This document shows, one piece after another, positions 27,640-38,908 of a stretch of 64,000 bases of DNA. Within the stretch, counting starts at the first letter, position 1; each line of letters begins with the position of its first letter. Under the pieces are notes generated by a model. It searched no databases and was not told the origin of the DNA. It saw only the letters and a list, made by a program, of their open reading frames with translations. The DNA is taken from contig NZ_BCWX01000003.1 of assembly GCF_001894805.1 (NCBI RefSeq), forward strand, positions 248,001 through 312,000, given 5' to 3'. The DNA is from Rhodococcus globerulus NBRC 14531. GTDB taxonomy: Bacteria > Actinomycetota > Actinomycetes > Mycobacteriales > Mycobacteriaceae. The position numbers and the translations under genes were made by a program.

Positions 27640-28275
27640 TCAGGCGACGTAGGACTCGAGGCGGGTTCTCACCAGGGTGTCGATGTCACCGCGACGCTTC
27701 TCCGAGACCACACCGGCAAGGAGCAGTACGAACAACTCGTCGATGCGCTCCGAGAGATCCGCTCGACGCGTCAGCACGTTCGAGACCATTTGCACGCCCG
27801 TGAATGTCGCCGTGACAACACGACCTACGGATTCGGGTGTGACGTCTTGGCGGATATCGCCTTCTTGCTGTGCGATGTCGGCCAGCCTTTGAAGTTCTCG
27901 AATCCAGGTGAGATAGGGCTCGAAGGGGCCGTCGGCAGTATTGAGCTCCAAGGTGAGTCGGATGCCGGCGCGAACGACTGGATCGGAGATCAATTGTCGA
28001 GCGATCTCGTTGCAGACCATGATGACCTGCTCCAATGCCGGGGCGCCGGTAGACGCAGCTGCAGAGAACGATGCCAGGGAAATGCGATGCTGCTCGTCGA
28101 TGACGGCCTGGGCAAGTTCGTCTTTGGAGGAGAAGTGAAAGTAAACCGCGCCCTTGGTCATCCGTGACGCGGACACGATGTCATTCATGCTGGTGCTGCC
28201 GTACCCAGAGATTTCGAAACGGTCAGCCGCGCCGCGGAGAATCTGCTGGCGACTGATTTTGGCGCGTTCCTGCAT
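27640..28275 (-). CDS. TetR-family regulator resembling gamma-butyrolactone receptors
   Basis: 211 residues from ATG 28275, with GGAGG upstream. The N-terminal helix-turn-helix (about 8-55: RQQILRGAADRFEISGYGSTSMNDIVSASRMTKGAVYFHFSSKDELA) is very like ScbR/ArpA-type butyrolactone receptors, and the ligand domain ends with the usual dimer helices. Those proteins repress until a signalling lactone binds. Ligand and targets here are unknown, and no lactone synthase (AfsA-like) gene is in the window. Inverted repeats between 28320 and 28379 could be its operator. Confidence 0.75.
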   Translation of the reverse strand: MQERAKISRQQILRGAADRFEISGYGSTSMNDIVSASRMTKGAVYFHFSSKDELAQAVIDEQHRISLASFSAAASTGAPALEQVIMVCNEIARQLISDPVVRAGIRLTLELNTADGPFEPYLTWIRELQRLADIAQQEGDIRQDVTPESVGRVVTATFTGVQMVSNVLTRRADLSERIDELFVLLLAGVVSEKRRGDIDTLVRTRLESYVA

Positions 28276-28319
28276 TGCTTCCGTTCCTCCGAATGGTCCC
28301 AACTGGTGTGTCCCGTTGG

Positions 28320-28341
28320 GCGCTGGTCCTGCGACCAGCGC
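28320..28341. promoter_or_regulatory. Perfect 9-bp hairpin upstream of the TetR gene
   Basis: GCGCTGGTC (28320-28328) and GACCAGCGC (28333-28341), loop CTGC, 45 bases before the TetR start. It could end the HIT transcript coming from upstream or serve as an operator. Confidence 0.45.
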
Positions 28342-28365
28342 TCAACGGTAGCAGCGAAACTCGTT

Positions 28366-28378
28366 GTTGTGCGACAAC
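28366..28378. promoter_or_regulatory. Inverted repeat, possible regulator site
   Basis: GTTGT-GCG-ACAAC between the HIT and TetR genes, with a longer partial repeat CGTTGT/ACAACG at 28362-28379. A plausible TetR-type half-site pair; binding is not shown by sequence alone. Confidence 0.4.
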
Positions 28379-28487
28379 GTAAACGGACTGTTCGGAATGT
28401 GGAAGTGCAGGTCACCGTCAATAAACGGAATAAAGTGGACGGCCGCAACACTGGATCGGACATTGCGGCAACTCTCACAGTTAACCG

Positions 28488-28916
28488 TCAGCGCGCTGAA
28501 ACGTTGCTCGTATGTCCGATTTCGCGAAGTGCTGCCTTCAGACGTGCTTGGGCGTCTTCGAGAGATTCAGGCGACGGCGACGGATCGGCGCCACTGATGT
28601 CGAAATTTCCCATTGTGTATGCGGGAAAAACATGGACGTGCAGATGCGGCACTTCCAAACCGGCGATCAGGAGCCCGGCGCGCGGCGCGTCGAACGCTTT
28701 GCGCACGGCCTGTCCCATCGTGCGTGCAACTGTGGTCACTTTGGCAAAAAGTTCGGGATCGACGTCCTGCCACTGATCTACCTCGGTACGAGGAACTACC
28801 AGTACATGGCCCTGTGTCACCGGCGCGATAGTAAGGAAGGCAACGACGTCGTCGTCCTCCCACACAAAACGGCCAGGTAGGTCCCCGTTGATGATGGCGC
28901 TGAATACTGAAGGCAT
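28488..28916 (-). CDS. HIT-family nucleotide hydrolase/transferase
   Basis: 142 residues, ATG start. HIT motif HLHVHVFP (91-98) with the catalytic middle histidine, and the upstream [10 protein letters not shown] typical of the fold. These proteins cleave nucleotide phosphoramidates or dinucleoside polyphosphates in the cytoplasm. Its place soon after phoPR matches a HIT gene (Rv0759c) in M. tuberculosis, so this is probably its ortholog. The last 30 residues, Ser/Pro- then Ala/Glu-rich, are an actinobacterial extension. Confidence 0.88.
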   Translation of the reverse strand: MPSVFSAIINGDLPGRFVWEDDDVVAFLTIAPVTQGHVLVVPRTEVDQWQDVDPELFAKVTTVARTMGQAVRKAFDAPRAGLLIAGLEVPHLHVHVFPAYTMGNFDISGADPSPSPESLEDAQARLKAALREIGHTSNVSAR

Positions 28917-28942
28917 AGGTCAAAGGCTATCCCGCACAGTGT

Positions 28943-29004
28943 TTGGCAGGAAACCCGTCGGTTGGCAGGAAAGCTCGTCGTCTGGGAATCTGGTTGCCAG
29001 GAAA
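28943..29004. repeat. Three direct repeats before the glycosyltransferase operon
   Basis: TTGGCAGGAAA at 28943-28953 and 28962-28972, TTGCCAGGAAA at 28994-29004. Start-to-start spacing is 19 then 32 bases. They lie 53-114 bases before the GT2 start and may be binding sites for an activator or repressor. Confidence 0.6.
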
Positions 29005-29056
29005 CTCCCAGCCCGTGTCCAGAGTGATCACGGCGTAGCGGGCGATTCTGAGACGC

Positions 29057-30298
29057 ATGACGACAGAAGCCATGCAGACCGTGGGCACCACGGACGCTGG
29101 GGGACGTTCCACGACGGCGGTAGTGCTGGACGTGGTGGTCCCGGTGTACAACGAGGAAGCCGGCCTCGCCACGTGCGTTCGGCGGTTGCGCCACCACCTA
29201 CGAACCCACGTTCCCTATCCGGCGCGGATAACGATCGCCGACAACGCCAGTGTCGACGGTACATTGGCAATCGGACACTCTCTCGCCGAGGAATTCGACG
29301 ACGTCCGAGTTGTGCACCTGGACGAGAAGGGGCGGGGTCGGGCGCTGCGGCAGGTATGGAGTGCGTCCGACGCCGACATTGTCGCGTACATGGACGTGGA
29401 TCTCTCCACCGATCTCAATGCATTGATGCCGCTGATCGCACCGTTGGTGTCCGGGCATTCGGATATCGCGATCGGATCCCGGTTGGCACGTTCGTCGCGG
29501 GTCGTTCGCGGCCCCAAACGTGAGTTCATCTCACGCAGTTACAACCTCATTCTCCGCAGCGCACTGCACGCCCGGTTCTCCGACGCCCAGTGCGGATTCA
29601 AGGCGATGCGCCTCGATGTTGCGCGCCAACTGCTTCCGTTGGTGGAGGACACAGGATGGTTCTTCGACACGGAACTGCTCGTATTGGCCGAGCGGTCCGG
29701 GATGCGAATCCACGAGGTACCGGTGGACTGGGTCGACGACCCCGACAGCCGAGTCGACATCGTTGCCACCGCAGTTGCCGATATCAAAGGAGTAGTGCGC
29801 GTGGGCCGAGCACTGTCGAGCGGATCTCTGCCGCTGGCGGACCTTCGGGCAAGCTTCGGACGGGAGCCGCTGGTTCCCGGTGTGCCACGCGGGATGGTCG
29901 GGCAGTTGGCCAGGTTTGCCGTTGTCGGTGTTGTCTCGACCCTGGCCTACGCACTCCTGTACCTCGCACTGCACTCCGTGATGGGTGCCCAGTGGGCCAA
30001 CGCAGTTGCACTGCTGGTGACTGCGGTCTTCAACACCACGGCCAATCGTGCCTTCACCTTCGGTATTCGAGGTTCGGAAGGTTCCGGGCGCCATCAGGCA
30101 CAAGGTCTGCTGGTATTCGCGTTCGGGCTCCTTCTCACCAGTGGATCGTTGTTCGTGCTGCATTCCGCGGCCCCTGACGCATCCAAACATATCGAGTTGG
30201 CCGTCCTGGTCATCGCCAATCTTGTTGCCACAGTGAGTCGATTTGTTGCACTTCGCTGGGTATTCCGTTCCGCACAACCTGTAGGAGTTACTCGATGA
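29057..30298 (+). CDS. Glycosyltransferase family 2 fused to GtrA-type membrane domain
   Basis: 413 residues. N-terminal GT2 domain (about 24-235) of dolichol-phosphate mannosyltransferase type, with DVVVPVYNEE (25-34), ADNASVDGT and the metal-binding MDVDLSTD. C-terminal GtrA domain (about 277-405) with four membrane helices. Such fusions make or flip polyprenyl-phosphate sugars. The GT39-like gene overlaps its end, so this protein should supply the lipid-linked sugar donor that the second enzyme uses outside the membrane. The sugar is unknown; lipoarabinomannan, protein or wall glycan decoration are all possible. Confidence 0.88.
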   Translation: MTTEAMQTVGTTDAGGRSTTAVVLDVVVPVYNEEAGLATCVRRLRHHLRTHVPYPARITIADNASVDGTLAIGHSLAEEFDDVRVVHLDEKGRGRALRQVWSASDADIVAYMDVDLSTDLNALMPLIAPLVSGHSDIAIGSRLARSSRVVRGPKREFISRSYNLILRSALHARFSDAQCGFKAMRLDVARQLLPLVEDTGWFFDTELLVLAERSGMRIHEVPVDWVDDPDSRVDIVATAVADIKGVVRVGRALSSGSLPLADLRASFGREPLVPGVPRGMVGQLARFAVVGVVSTLAYALLYLALHSVMGAQWANAVALLVTAVFNTTANRAFTFGIRGSEGSGRHQAQGLLVFAFGLLLTSGSLFVLHSAAPDASKHIELAVLVIANLVATVSRFVALRWVFRSAQPVGVTR

Positions 30299-32373
30299 CC
30301 GCCACTGTCGAACAGGAGAGTGTCGTCGCGCCTCTTCCCGAACCGCCACGTTCCGTGCGCTGGGAGCCGTGGGCTTTGGGTGCGCTTCTTGTGGGTACCG
30401 GTGTTGCCTACATCTGGGGGTTGGGAGCTTCCGGTTGGGCGAACTCGTTCTATGCCGCTGCGGTGCAAGCTGGTTCGGTGTCGTGGAAGGCTTTCTTCTT
30501 CGGCTCTTCGGACGCGGCCAACGCGATTACCGTCGACAAGCCGCCGATGTCGCTGTGGCTCATGTCGTTGTCCGTGCGCATCTTCGGGCTCAGTTCGTGG
30601 GCGATGTTGGTGCCGCAGGCGTTGCTCGGCGTAGGTTCGGTCGCGCTGCTGTGGGCTACCGTTCGCCGGTACTTCGGCGCCGCCGCCGGACTCCTCGCTG
30701 GGCTGGTTCTGGCGCTCACTCCTGTTGCCGCACTGATGTTCCGGTTCAACAACCCGGACGCGATGCTGGTTCTCCTCATGATCGCGGCAGTATGGGCGAT
30801 GATGAGAGCCGTCGAAGACGGCCGAACCCGATGGCTCGTGCTGGTCGGTGTGTTCTGTGGCTTCGGTTTCCTGACCAAGCAGTTGCAAGTGATGCTTGTC
30901 GTCCCGCCGCTGGCACTGACCTACCTGATCGCGGGTCCTCCGAAGTTGGGCAAGCGGGTTCTGCAACTGTTTGCCGCACTCGGCGGTCTGATCGTTTCCG
31001 CCGGTTGGTGGTTGGCGATCGTGGAACTGTGGCCGGCTGATTCGCGTCCGTGGATCGGCGGTTCGCAGAACAACTCCATTCTCGAATTGACGCTCGGCTA
31101 CAACGGATTGGGCCGATTGAGCGGCAACGAGACCGGCAGCGTCGGCGGGGGTGGAGCGGCACCGGGTGGTGCAGGCGGCGGTGGCGGCATGTGGGGTACC
31201 ACTGGCATCACGCGGCTTTTCGAATCAGCCCAGGGCGGCCAGATAGCCTGGCTGATTCCGGCAGCACTCATTTTGCTTGTTGCCGGAATCGTAGTGCGGG
31301 GTAAGGCACCTCGTGTCGACACGCAGCGCGCGTCGTTCATCGTGTGGGGTCTCTGGTTGCTGGTAACCGGACTGACCTTCAGCTTCATGGCCGGAATTTT
31401 CCACGCCTACTACACGGTCGCGCTGGCCCCGGCGATTGCCGCGCTGGTCGGATCGGGCTCCGTGCTCTTGTGGCGTCGCCGCGAAACTGTGTGGGTTCGT
31501 ATCGTCCTGGCTGTTTCACTGGCGGCAACTGTGGCGATGGCATGGGTATTGCTGGGACGCACACCGTCGTTTGTCCCGTGGCTGCGGTGGACCATTCTTT
31601 CGGTCGGCATTGTTGCCGCGGCGGCGATGCTGATTCCCGCGATCACTCGGGGACGACTGGCAGTAGCGGTGGTACTCGCGGCGCTGTTCACGGGACTCGC
31701 CGGGCCGAGCGCCTATGCGATCGACACGATCAACACTCCGCACACCGGTTCGATAGTCTCCGCCGGCCCCGGTGTTCAAGGTGGAATGGGTGGACCGGGT
31801 GGTGGTCGCGGGGGATTTGGTGGAGCAGGCGACGGCGGCACCCGACCTACTGGCGGCGCGGGCGCCACCCGATCTACCGGCGGCGCGGGCGCCGCAATGG
31901 GCACACCGCCCACCGGGATGGGTCAGGCCCCAGGTGCCGGCGCAACCCCGGGAGCTGCTGTCACGCCGGGGACTGCAATCGACGGCGCTCGAGGTGGCAT
32001 GGGCGGTTCGGCAGGTGGGCTCCTGCGGGGCAGCACCCCCGGTGCGGCTGTGGTGGAGAAGCTCGAGGAGAACGCCGACCAGTTCACCTGGGTAGCGGCG
32101 GCAATCGGGTCGAACAGTGCGTCGGGATACCAACTCGCGACGGAGTCTCCGGTCATGGCGATCGGCGGCTTCAACGGTAGCGATCCGTCGCCGACGCTCG
32201 AGCAGTTCCAGCAGTACGTGGCGGACGGGAAGATTCACTTCTTCATCGCAGGCGGCGGAATGGGCGGCGGTATGAACGCCGAAGGAACGGCCACCGCGAT
32301 CTCGAAATGGGTGACCGAGAACTTCACGGCGACCACAGTGGATGGAGTGACTCTCTACGACCTGACGGTCTGA
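30295..32373 (+). CDS. GT39/ArnT-like polyprenyl-phosphate sugar transferase
   Basis: 692 residues, ATGA overlap with the GT2-GtrA gene. About twelve membrane helices. The first loop has the acidic/catalytic context typical of the family (SSDAANAITVDKPPMSLWLM, including Asp-Lys-Pro-Pro), as in YkcB-like and ArnT enzymes. Two glycine-rich stretches interrupt it: about 282-302 in an external loop, and about 485-585, a 100-residue Gly/Ala/Pro/Thr tract with an 18-bp DNA repeat near 31850-31900. A conserved exported C-terminal domain follows (from about 590, with GYQLATESPVMAIGGFNGSDP). It transfers a sugar from a lipid donor outside the cell. Confidence 0.85.
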   Translation: MTATVEQESVVAPLPEPPRSVRWEPWALGALLVGTGVAYIWGLGASGWANSFYAAAVQAGSVSWKAFFFGSSDAANAITVDKPPMSLWLMSLSVRIFGLSSWAMLVPQALLGVGSVALLWATVRRYFGAAAGLLAGLVLALTPVAALMFRFNNPDAMLVLLMIAAVWAMMRAVEDGRTRWLVLVGVFCGFGFLTKQLQVMLVVPPLALTYLIAGPPKLGKRVLQLFAALGGLIVSAGWWLAIVELWPADSRPWIGGSQNNSILELTLGYNGLGRLSGNETGSVGGGGAAPGGAGGGGGMWGTTGITRLFESAQGGQIAWLIPAALILLVAGIVVRGKAPRVDTQRASFIVWGLWLLVTGLTFSFMAGIFHAYYTVALAPAIAALVGSGSVLLWRRRETVWVRIVLAVSLAATVAMAWVLLGRTPSFVPWLRWTILSVGIVAAAAMLIPAITRGRLAVAVVLAALFTGLAGPSAYAIDTINTPHTGSIVSAGPGVQGGMGGPGGGRGGFGGAGDGGTRPTGGAGATRSTGGAGAAMGTPPTGMGQAPGAGATPGAAVTPGTAIDGARGGMGGSAGGLLRGSTPGAAVVEKLEENADQFTWVAAAIGSNSASGYQLATESPVMAIGGFNGSDPSPTLEQFQQYVADGKIHFFIAGGGMGGGMNAEGTATAISKWVTENFTATTVDGVTLYDLTV

Positions 32374-32389
32374 CACGCGCCGTCGGCAG

Positions 32390-32428
32390 GGTCGCGCAGT
32401 CCGGTCAACCCGATCGGACTGCGCGACC
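32390..32428. terminator. Terminator after the glycosyltransferase operon
   Basis: Perfect 14-bp stem (32390-32403 with 32415-32428), 11-base loop, followed by TTGTTCTGTCTT. It begins 17 bases after the GT39 stop. Confidence 0.85.
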
Positions 32429-32507
32429 TTGTTCTGTCTTGTGTACCGGGAACCCCCAGGTGGCACACGCTGCGAGACGCACCGGTGTGGGGCCGTAGTC
32501 TGTTCAC

Positions 32508-33764
32508 GTGCGCGTACTCGTAATCGGCTCCGGAGCCCGTGAACATGCCCTCCTTCTCTCTCTTGCTCGCGATCCAGGTGTCACGGCCCTGATCTGCGCG
32601 CCCGGTAATGCCGGTATCGCCAAGATCGCCGAGCAACACCCGGTCGACGTCGCGTCGGGCGAGGCTGTCACTGCGTTGGCGAAAAAGGTCGAGGCAGACC
32701 TCGTTGTCATCGGTCCTGAGGTTCCGCTGGTACTCGGTGTCGCCGATGCGGTGCGAGCAGCCGGTATCGCCTGCTTCGGGCCTTCTGCCGACGCAGCCCG
32801 CATCGAAGGTTCCAAGGCTTTTGCCAAGGACGTCATGGCTGTTGCCGGTGTCAAGACCGCTCACAGTGAGATCGTCGACAATCCCGCCAAGCTCGACGAG
32901 GCCCTCGATCGTTTCGGCCCCAACTGGGTGGTCAAGGACGACGGACTGGCCGCTGGCAAGGGCGTCGTAGTTACGACCGACCGCGGCGCAGCGCGTGACC
33001 ACGCTGCCGAACTGCTCGAGAGTGGCCACCCGGTCTTGCTCGAATCATTCCTCGACGGACCCGAGGTGTCGCTCTTCTGCCTCGTCGACGGAGAGACGGT
33101 TGTTCCATTGCTGCCCGCGCAGGATCACAAGCGCGTCGGCGACGGTGACAGCGGACCCAACACCGGCGGCATGGGTGCGTACACCCCGTTGCCGTGGTTG
33201 CCGGACGAGATGGTCACGCAGATCGTCGACGACGTCGTGAAGCCTGTCGCCGCGGAGTTGGTTGCACGGGGCAGCGGTTTCACCGGCCTCCTCTACGCCG
33301 GCCTCGCGATGGGTGTCAACGGACCGGCCGTGGTCGAGTTCAACTGCCGATTCGGTGACCCGGAAACGCAGGCAGTTCTCGCGCTGCTCGAAACGCCGCT
33401 GGGCGGATTGCTCAACGCCGCGTCCACCGGCACGCTTGATTCCGTTGGTCCGTTGCAGTGGCGCGACGGCAGTGCCGTCACAGTCGTGATTGCCGCAGAG
33501 AACTACCCGGCGACGCCGCGCACAGGCGACGTGATCACCGGAGCAGACGCCGAGGGCGTTCTCCATGCCGGCACAAAAAAGCGTGACGACGGCGCCGTGG
33601 TGTCGGCCGGCGGTCGTGTGCTGAGTGTTGTCGGAGTGGGTAAGAATCTTGCCGAAGCACGCGACGACGCCTACGCGAAGATTGCACTCGTGAAGCTTCC
33701 CGGTGGGCATTTCCGAACCGATATCGGCCTCGGTGCCGTCGAGGGGCGTATCGCTCTTCCCTGA
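32508..33764 (+). CDS. purD: Phosphoribosylamine-glycine ligase PurD
   Basis: 418 residues, GTG start. GAR synthetase joins phosphoribosylamine and glycine with ATP in purine synthesis. N-terminal [13 protein letters not shown], then [12 protein letters not shown], the ATP-grasp stretch [16 protein letters not shown], the signature RFGDPETQA and a C-terminal AIR-like domain; full length. No ribosome site precedes the GTG; TAGTCT at 32496-32501 would start transcription at about the GTG itself, so the mRNA is probably leaderless. Flanked by hairpins on both sides, so a single-gene unit. Confidence 0.96.
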   Translation: MRVLVIGSGAREHALLLSLARDPGVTALICAPGNAGIAKIAEQHPVDVASGEAVTALAKKVEADLVVIGPEVPLVLGVADAVRAAGIACFGPSADAARIEGSKAFAKDVMAVAGVKTAHSEIVDNPAKLDEALDRFGPNWVVKDDGLAAGKGVVVTTDRGAARDHAAELLESGHPVLLESFLDGPEVSLFCLVDGETVVPLLPAQDHKRVGDGDSGPNTGGMGAYTPLPWLPDEMVTQIVDDVVKPVAAELVARGSGFTGLLYAGLAMGVNGPAVVEFNCRFGDPETQAVLALLETPLGGLLNAASTGTLDSVGPLQWRDGSAVTVVIAAENYPATPRTGDVITGADAEGVLHAGTKKRDDGAVVSAGGRVLSVVGVGKNLAEARDDAYAKIALVKLPGGHFRTDIGLGAVEGRIALP

Positions 33765-33778
33765 TCCACATCTTCCTT

Positions 33779-35580
<1,802 letters not shown>

Positions 35581-35591
35581 CTCAGCAGCAA

Positions 35592-35625
35592 TGTGCACCG
35601 GGGCATGTTTCTGCCCCGGTGCACA
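35592..35625. terminator. Bidirectional terminator after cholesterol oxidase
   Basis: Perfect 14-bp GC-rich stem (35592-35605 with 35612-35625), loop TGTTTC, 11 bases after the stop, between convergent genes. Confidence 0.85.
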
Positions 35626-35635
35626 CGTTGGTTTT

Positions 35636-36874
35636 TCAGGCCGCTGTCGGCGGTGTGTTCCCGGGAACGGGAACTTGATACGTATCCACGGACATTGGCG
35701 GATAGAACCGGGTTTTTCGGTCGTCTCCGATGTCGACTCGCCACTCGGTGTGATGCATCATCCGATGGTGGTGACCGCACAGCAGGATCAGGTTGTCGAG
35801 GTCCGTTGGGCCGTCATCGAGCCAGTGGATCAGATGGTGGGCGTCGCACCAGCCTGGCGGGGTGCCGCAACCGGGGAAGGCACATCCGCCGTCCCGAACT
35901 GTCAGGGCCCGCCGCTGCGGGACGCTGGCAAGGCGTGCCTTCATGCCGTGATTGAGGGGAACACCGTTGCCGTCGAGGAGGATTCGGGTGCCCTCGCAGT
36001 CGCAGGCCAGCATTCGGGCGGTGTCGAGGCTGATGGGGCCGGCCCAGTTGGTGATCGCGTACCCGAGTTCCTCGGTGGAAGGCAACATGTCTTTGAGGGC
36101 TTGGAGATCGGTCATGTCTTTTGCGGTGGCGGTGATCGTCAGGTGCGGTTTCACGCCGCCTTCGACGGGACCGAGGCCCGCGGCTTCGTAGCGGCGCAGC
36201 ATTTCGCAGAATCCGTCGGCGCGTCGAAGTGCCGGGGTGCGTTCGTCTTTCACACCGTCCTTCTCCGGTGTGGGCGCCGAGAGGGCGGACAGTAGTGCGA
36301 TGAGACGGGCACCGTTGACGGCGTCGAGGTCACCTTTCACGCTGACTCGCCCGTACAGTCCGCGGGAGGCGTAGAACTCGTTGAGCTCGGAGTCTTCACC
36401 GGCCGGCACTCCGTCGGCGCGGTTGCCGTACTGCTTCTGGATCCGCCGAATGGCGGCGCGGACGGAATCGCAGTCGGTGATCTTTTTCGAGGCGAGGGTC
36501 AGGAGGATGTCGCGGGCTTTCTCGACGTCGGCGAGGTTCATGTTCTTGGGCGGGTGCTGGCAGAAGTGGGCGACCTGACGTGCTTTCAACGCGTCGATAT
36601 CACCGTCGTGAAAGGATTGTCCGACAACAGGTTCGAGCATGAACAACCGCGCCAGGCCGACAAGTTGACTGCATTCGCCGATCTCGAGGTTGGTGGACAG
36701 GTGCAGCCACTGTGCGATGGCCCGGAATCCTTGGCCGCCGAGGGTGTCGCGGGTGAACATCTCGGTGATCATCACGACCATGCGGGACTGCATCTCGTGT
36801 CGGGCGCGAGCGAGGTCGAGTACCTCGGTCTTGAGGCCCTCGCCGTCGTATTGCCACGCTTCCCGACTGTCCAT
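35636..36874 (-). CDS. DUF222/HNH nuclease protein of the 13E12 type
   Basis: 412 residues, ATG start. N-terminal helical DUF222 region (about 20-300), then a C-terminal HNH nuclease fold with CAFPGCGTPPGWCDAHH, DNLILLCGHHHRMMHH and zinc-type cysteines. These proteins are numerous in actinobacteria; in M. tuberculosis they form the REP13E12 repeats into which the phiRv prophages insert. Cellular role unknown, possibly nuclease activity linked to selfish DNA. No copies or flanking repeats are seen here, so mobility is not supported locally. Confidence 0.88.
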   Translation of the reverse strand: MDSREAWQYDGEGLKTEVLDLARARHEMQSRMVVMITEMFTRDTLGGQGFRAIAQWLHLSTNLEIGECSQLVGLARLFMLEPVVGQSFHDGDIDALKARQVAHFCQHPPKNMNLADVEKARDILLTLASKKITDCDSVRAAIRRIQKQYGNRADGVPAGEDSELNEFYASRGLYGRVSVKGDLDAVNGARLIALLSALSAPTPEKDGVKDERTPALRRADGFCEMLRRYEAAGLGPVEGGVKPHLTITATAKDMTDLQALKDMLPSTEELGYAITNWAGPISLDTARMLACDCEGTRILLDGNGVPLNHGMKARLASVPQRRALTVRDGGCAFPGCGTPPGWCDAHHLIHWLDDGPTDLDNLILLCGHHHRMMHHTEWRVDIGDDRKTRFYPPMSVDTYQVPVPGNTPPTAA

Positions 36875-37041
36875 GAACTAATTTTAGTCGAACATAATTT
36901 CGATTCCTAGGGACATATCGGACAGGTTTGACGGAGATTTGATCGAAAACCATGTATTTGCACGGCTATTCAGCTCTTCGGCGGGAATCGATAAGTTCAA
37001 AAGCTTGATCGGACAATGTTGTCGGTGAATCCGCGAGCGAA

Positions 37042-37998
37042 TCAACCCCCGTGAAACGGAGTCACCAATACGCAGGGCACGGCGCGGGTACTCTCCGAGT
37101 CCAAGGCGTTGAGCACGTGCCCTGTCGCAACCCGTGATGCCGCAATGGCAAGATGGTCCGAGAAGTCCAGCGAACATTCATCCTGCACAAAGATATTCGT
37201 AGCATTAGGAGCCTCGGCATATCCACTGGTGTACGGGATCACCAGTTGGTCGTACCGGGTCATGATGTTGGTGTACGTCACGCTTGGCGCGTAGAGGCCT
37301 GCATAACTCCCTGCGTCACTCGCCCACAGTTTCGCCAGGAAATCTGACGCCGGAAGCCCTTGTGGGCAACCAGCGCAGAACGGAATCAAAGTCCGTGCGT
37401 CGTCGGGAGCCAGATCAAGGATCCACTGGCCGTCGCCGTTCGGACCAGTACCCAGAGTACCCCTCCAGGCTGGACCCAGTGATACAAATTTATCCACAAC
37501 GTGCGCTCCGCCAAAGTATTTGACGTAATAGTTGCCAACGAGGGTGCCCTCGGAAACGCCAACAATGCTGACCTTCTGCGCGCCTGTGGCAGTGCGAACA
37601 CGCTCGACGAATTCCCCAACCTCTGCGGCGCTGTCCTCGAGTCGTCCCAGGCCGCCCACCGAATCGAACGGCGCCGGTAGGCTCGCGTTTTCCCCGAACG
37701 TCGGCGCAAAAACGCAGTATCCCTCGTTGGCTAGCAACGGTGAGATTGTGGTGAACATATTGAACCGGTTGGCACCCAATCCGTGTAGAAGAACCACAGG
37801 CTCTGGATGTGCGGCCGAAGGTACACAGTTCCAATCATTCGAGCCCGCCGCGGATCCGTATGGATCGCGGACCGAGTCCTGAACGAAGAGGTCATAGGGA
37901 ACGGGATACTGAGGATCAGCTGTCGCAGTGGCACGGGATGAGCCGATCAGTAGTGCCAGGCCGGCCACCACAACCAGCATGGATCGAAACGCCGACAT
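37042..37998 (-). CDS. Secreted lipase-like alpha/beta hydrolase
   Basis: 318 residues from ATG 37998, placed 5 bases after GGAGG. Signal peptide (about 1-28, core MLVVVAGLALLIGSS, cleaved near ATA-DP). Oxyanion motif VVLLHGLGANRFNMF, nucleophile elbow GVSEG (Ser about 148), Cys pairs CAGC and others, late Asp and His near TRYDQLVIPY and DFSDHLAIAAS. It resembles the actinobacterial class 2 lipases and triacylglycerol lipases that act on lipids outside the cell. Substrate unproven; neighbours give no clear partner. Confidence 0.82.
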   Translation of the reverse strand: MSAFRSMLVVVAGLALLIGSSRATATADPQYPVPYDLFVQDSVRDPYGSAAGSNDWNCVPSAAHPEPVVLLHGLGANRFNMFTTISPLLANEGYCVFAPTFGENASLPAPFDSVGGLGRLEDSAAEVGEFVERVRTATGAQKVSIVGVSEGTLVGNYYVKYFGGAHVVDKFVSLGPAWRGTLGTGPNGDGQWILDLAPDDARTLIPFCAGCPQGLPASDFLAKLWASDAGSYAGLYAPSVTYTNIMTRYDQLVIPYTSGYAEAPNATNIFVQDECSLDFSDHLAIAASRVATGHVLNALDSESTRAVPCVLVTPFHGG

Positions 37999-38208
37999 GC
38001 TCACCTCCGTGAATAGCGGACAATTGAATTCACGCTAACTGCCTTTGGTTGACAATGCGGAGGAATGATCAATACCTCTGGGTTATGGAATGACCTTGGC
38101 TTCAAAGGGGGTACGTGGCGTTTGCGACCCTCGCGTCATCGGTGGCGGGGGAGGGTCTGTCGTGTCGATGTCTTCCGGGGCGAGATGCGACAGTTCTCCG
38201 GCGATAAG

Positions 38209-38820
38209 TTATTGATGGCCGCCGCGTAGCCCGTCGAGCATCAGGTCGAACACCGCGGAAGCGCGGCTGTCGAGCTCGACAGCGTCGATCCCGAGGTCGC
38301 GGGCGATACTCTCACGAAATATGCCGTATCCGAGATATGTTGCAGCACTGAGCGCGTGCATCACATCGCCGTCCGCGTCGGCAGGGAGTTCGCCCGTCTT
38401 CTTGTCCCGTTCGAGCGCAATACGAGTGGCGTCGAGACCCGGGAAGATCTGAAAGTCAGGATCCTCGTCGAGGGCGAGGAGCGCCTCGAGCTTGACGAAA
38501 TCGCGCTTGGACAGGGCGATCTGCCACATGGCCCGGCGACGGTCTGCAAATGGTTGGTCCCAGTGCGTTTTCGGGTCCGGGCGATTGCCTTCGAGTAGTC
38601 GCATAATCGCGGCGCGCAGCAGTCCTCGGCGGGTGCCGAAGTAGTGATAGATCTGCCCGTGGTTGACCCCGGCCTCTTTAGCGACCTCGCGCAGCGTGAT
38701 TCCTGCCAGAACGCCATCGCGCTTGAGCAGTCGCAGCACTGCGTCGATCAGCTCGTTCTCGGTTTCTTCTCTGGTGCCTCGCGGGCGCCGGATGGGGGTC
38801 GAAGCATCTCTTTCGGACAT
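38209..38820 (-). CDS. TetR-family regulator of the CoA-transferase cluster
   Basis: 203 residues from ATG 38820 (GGAG just before; ATG 38829 also possible). HTH: ELIDAVLRLLKRDGVLAGITLREVAKEAGVNHGQIYHYFGTRRGLLRAAI. C-terminal ligand domain with DPDFQIFPGLD typical of a Rhodococcus/Mycobacterium subgroup. It diverges from the CoA transferase gene with 118 bases between, containing TAACG-AAC-CGTTA; so it likely represses that cluster until a substrate or its CoA ester binds. Confidence 0.85.
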   Translation of the reverse strand: MSERDASTPIRRPRGTREETENELIDAVLRLLKRDGVLAGITLREVAKEAGVNHGQIYHYFGTRRGLLRAAIMRLLEGNRPDPKTHWDQPFADRRRAMWQIALSKRDFVKLEALLALDEDPDFQIFPGLDATRIALERDKKTGELPADADGDVMHALSAATYLGYGIFRESIARDLGIDAVELDSRASAVFDLMLDGLRGGHQ

Positions 38821-38908
38821 GTTCTCCATGCTCCCAGCCTTCCTCGAAGCGTTCACGAGCACCGCTTGCCGTGACTCACTTCACAAGATACAGTCCACAC
38901 CTACCAAA

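Noticed and set aside
35636-36874. HNH/DUF222 gene as a mobile element
   Set aside because: No terminal repeats, no duplicates and no insertion site were seen around it.
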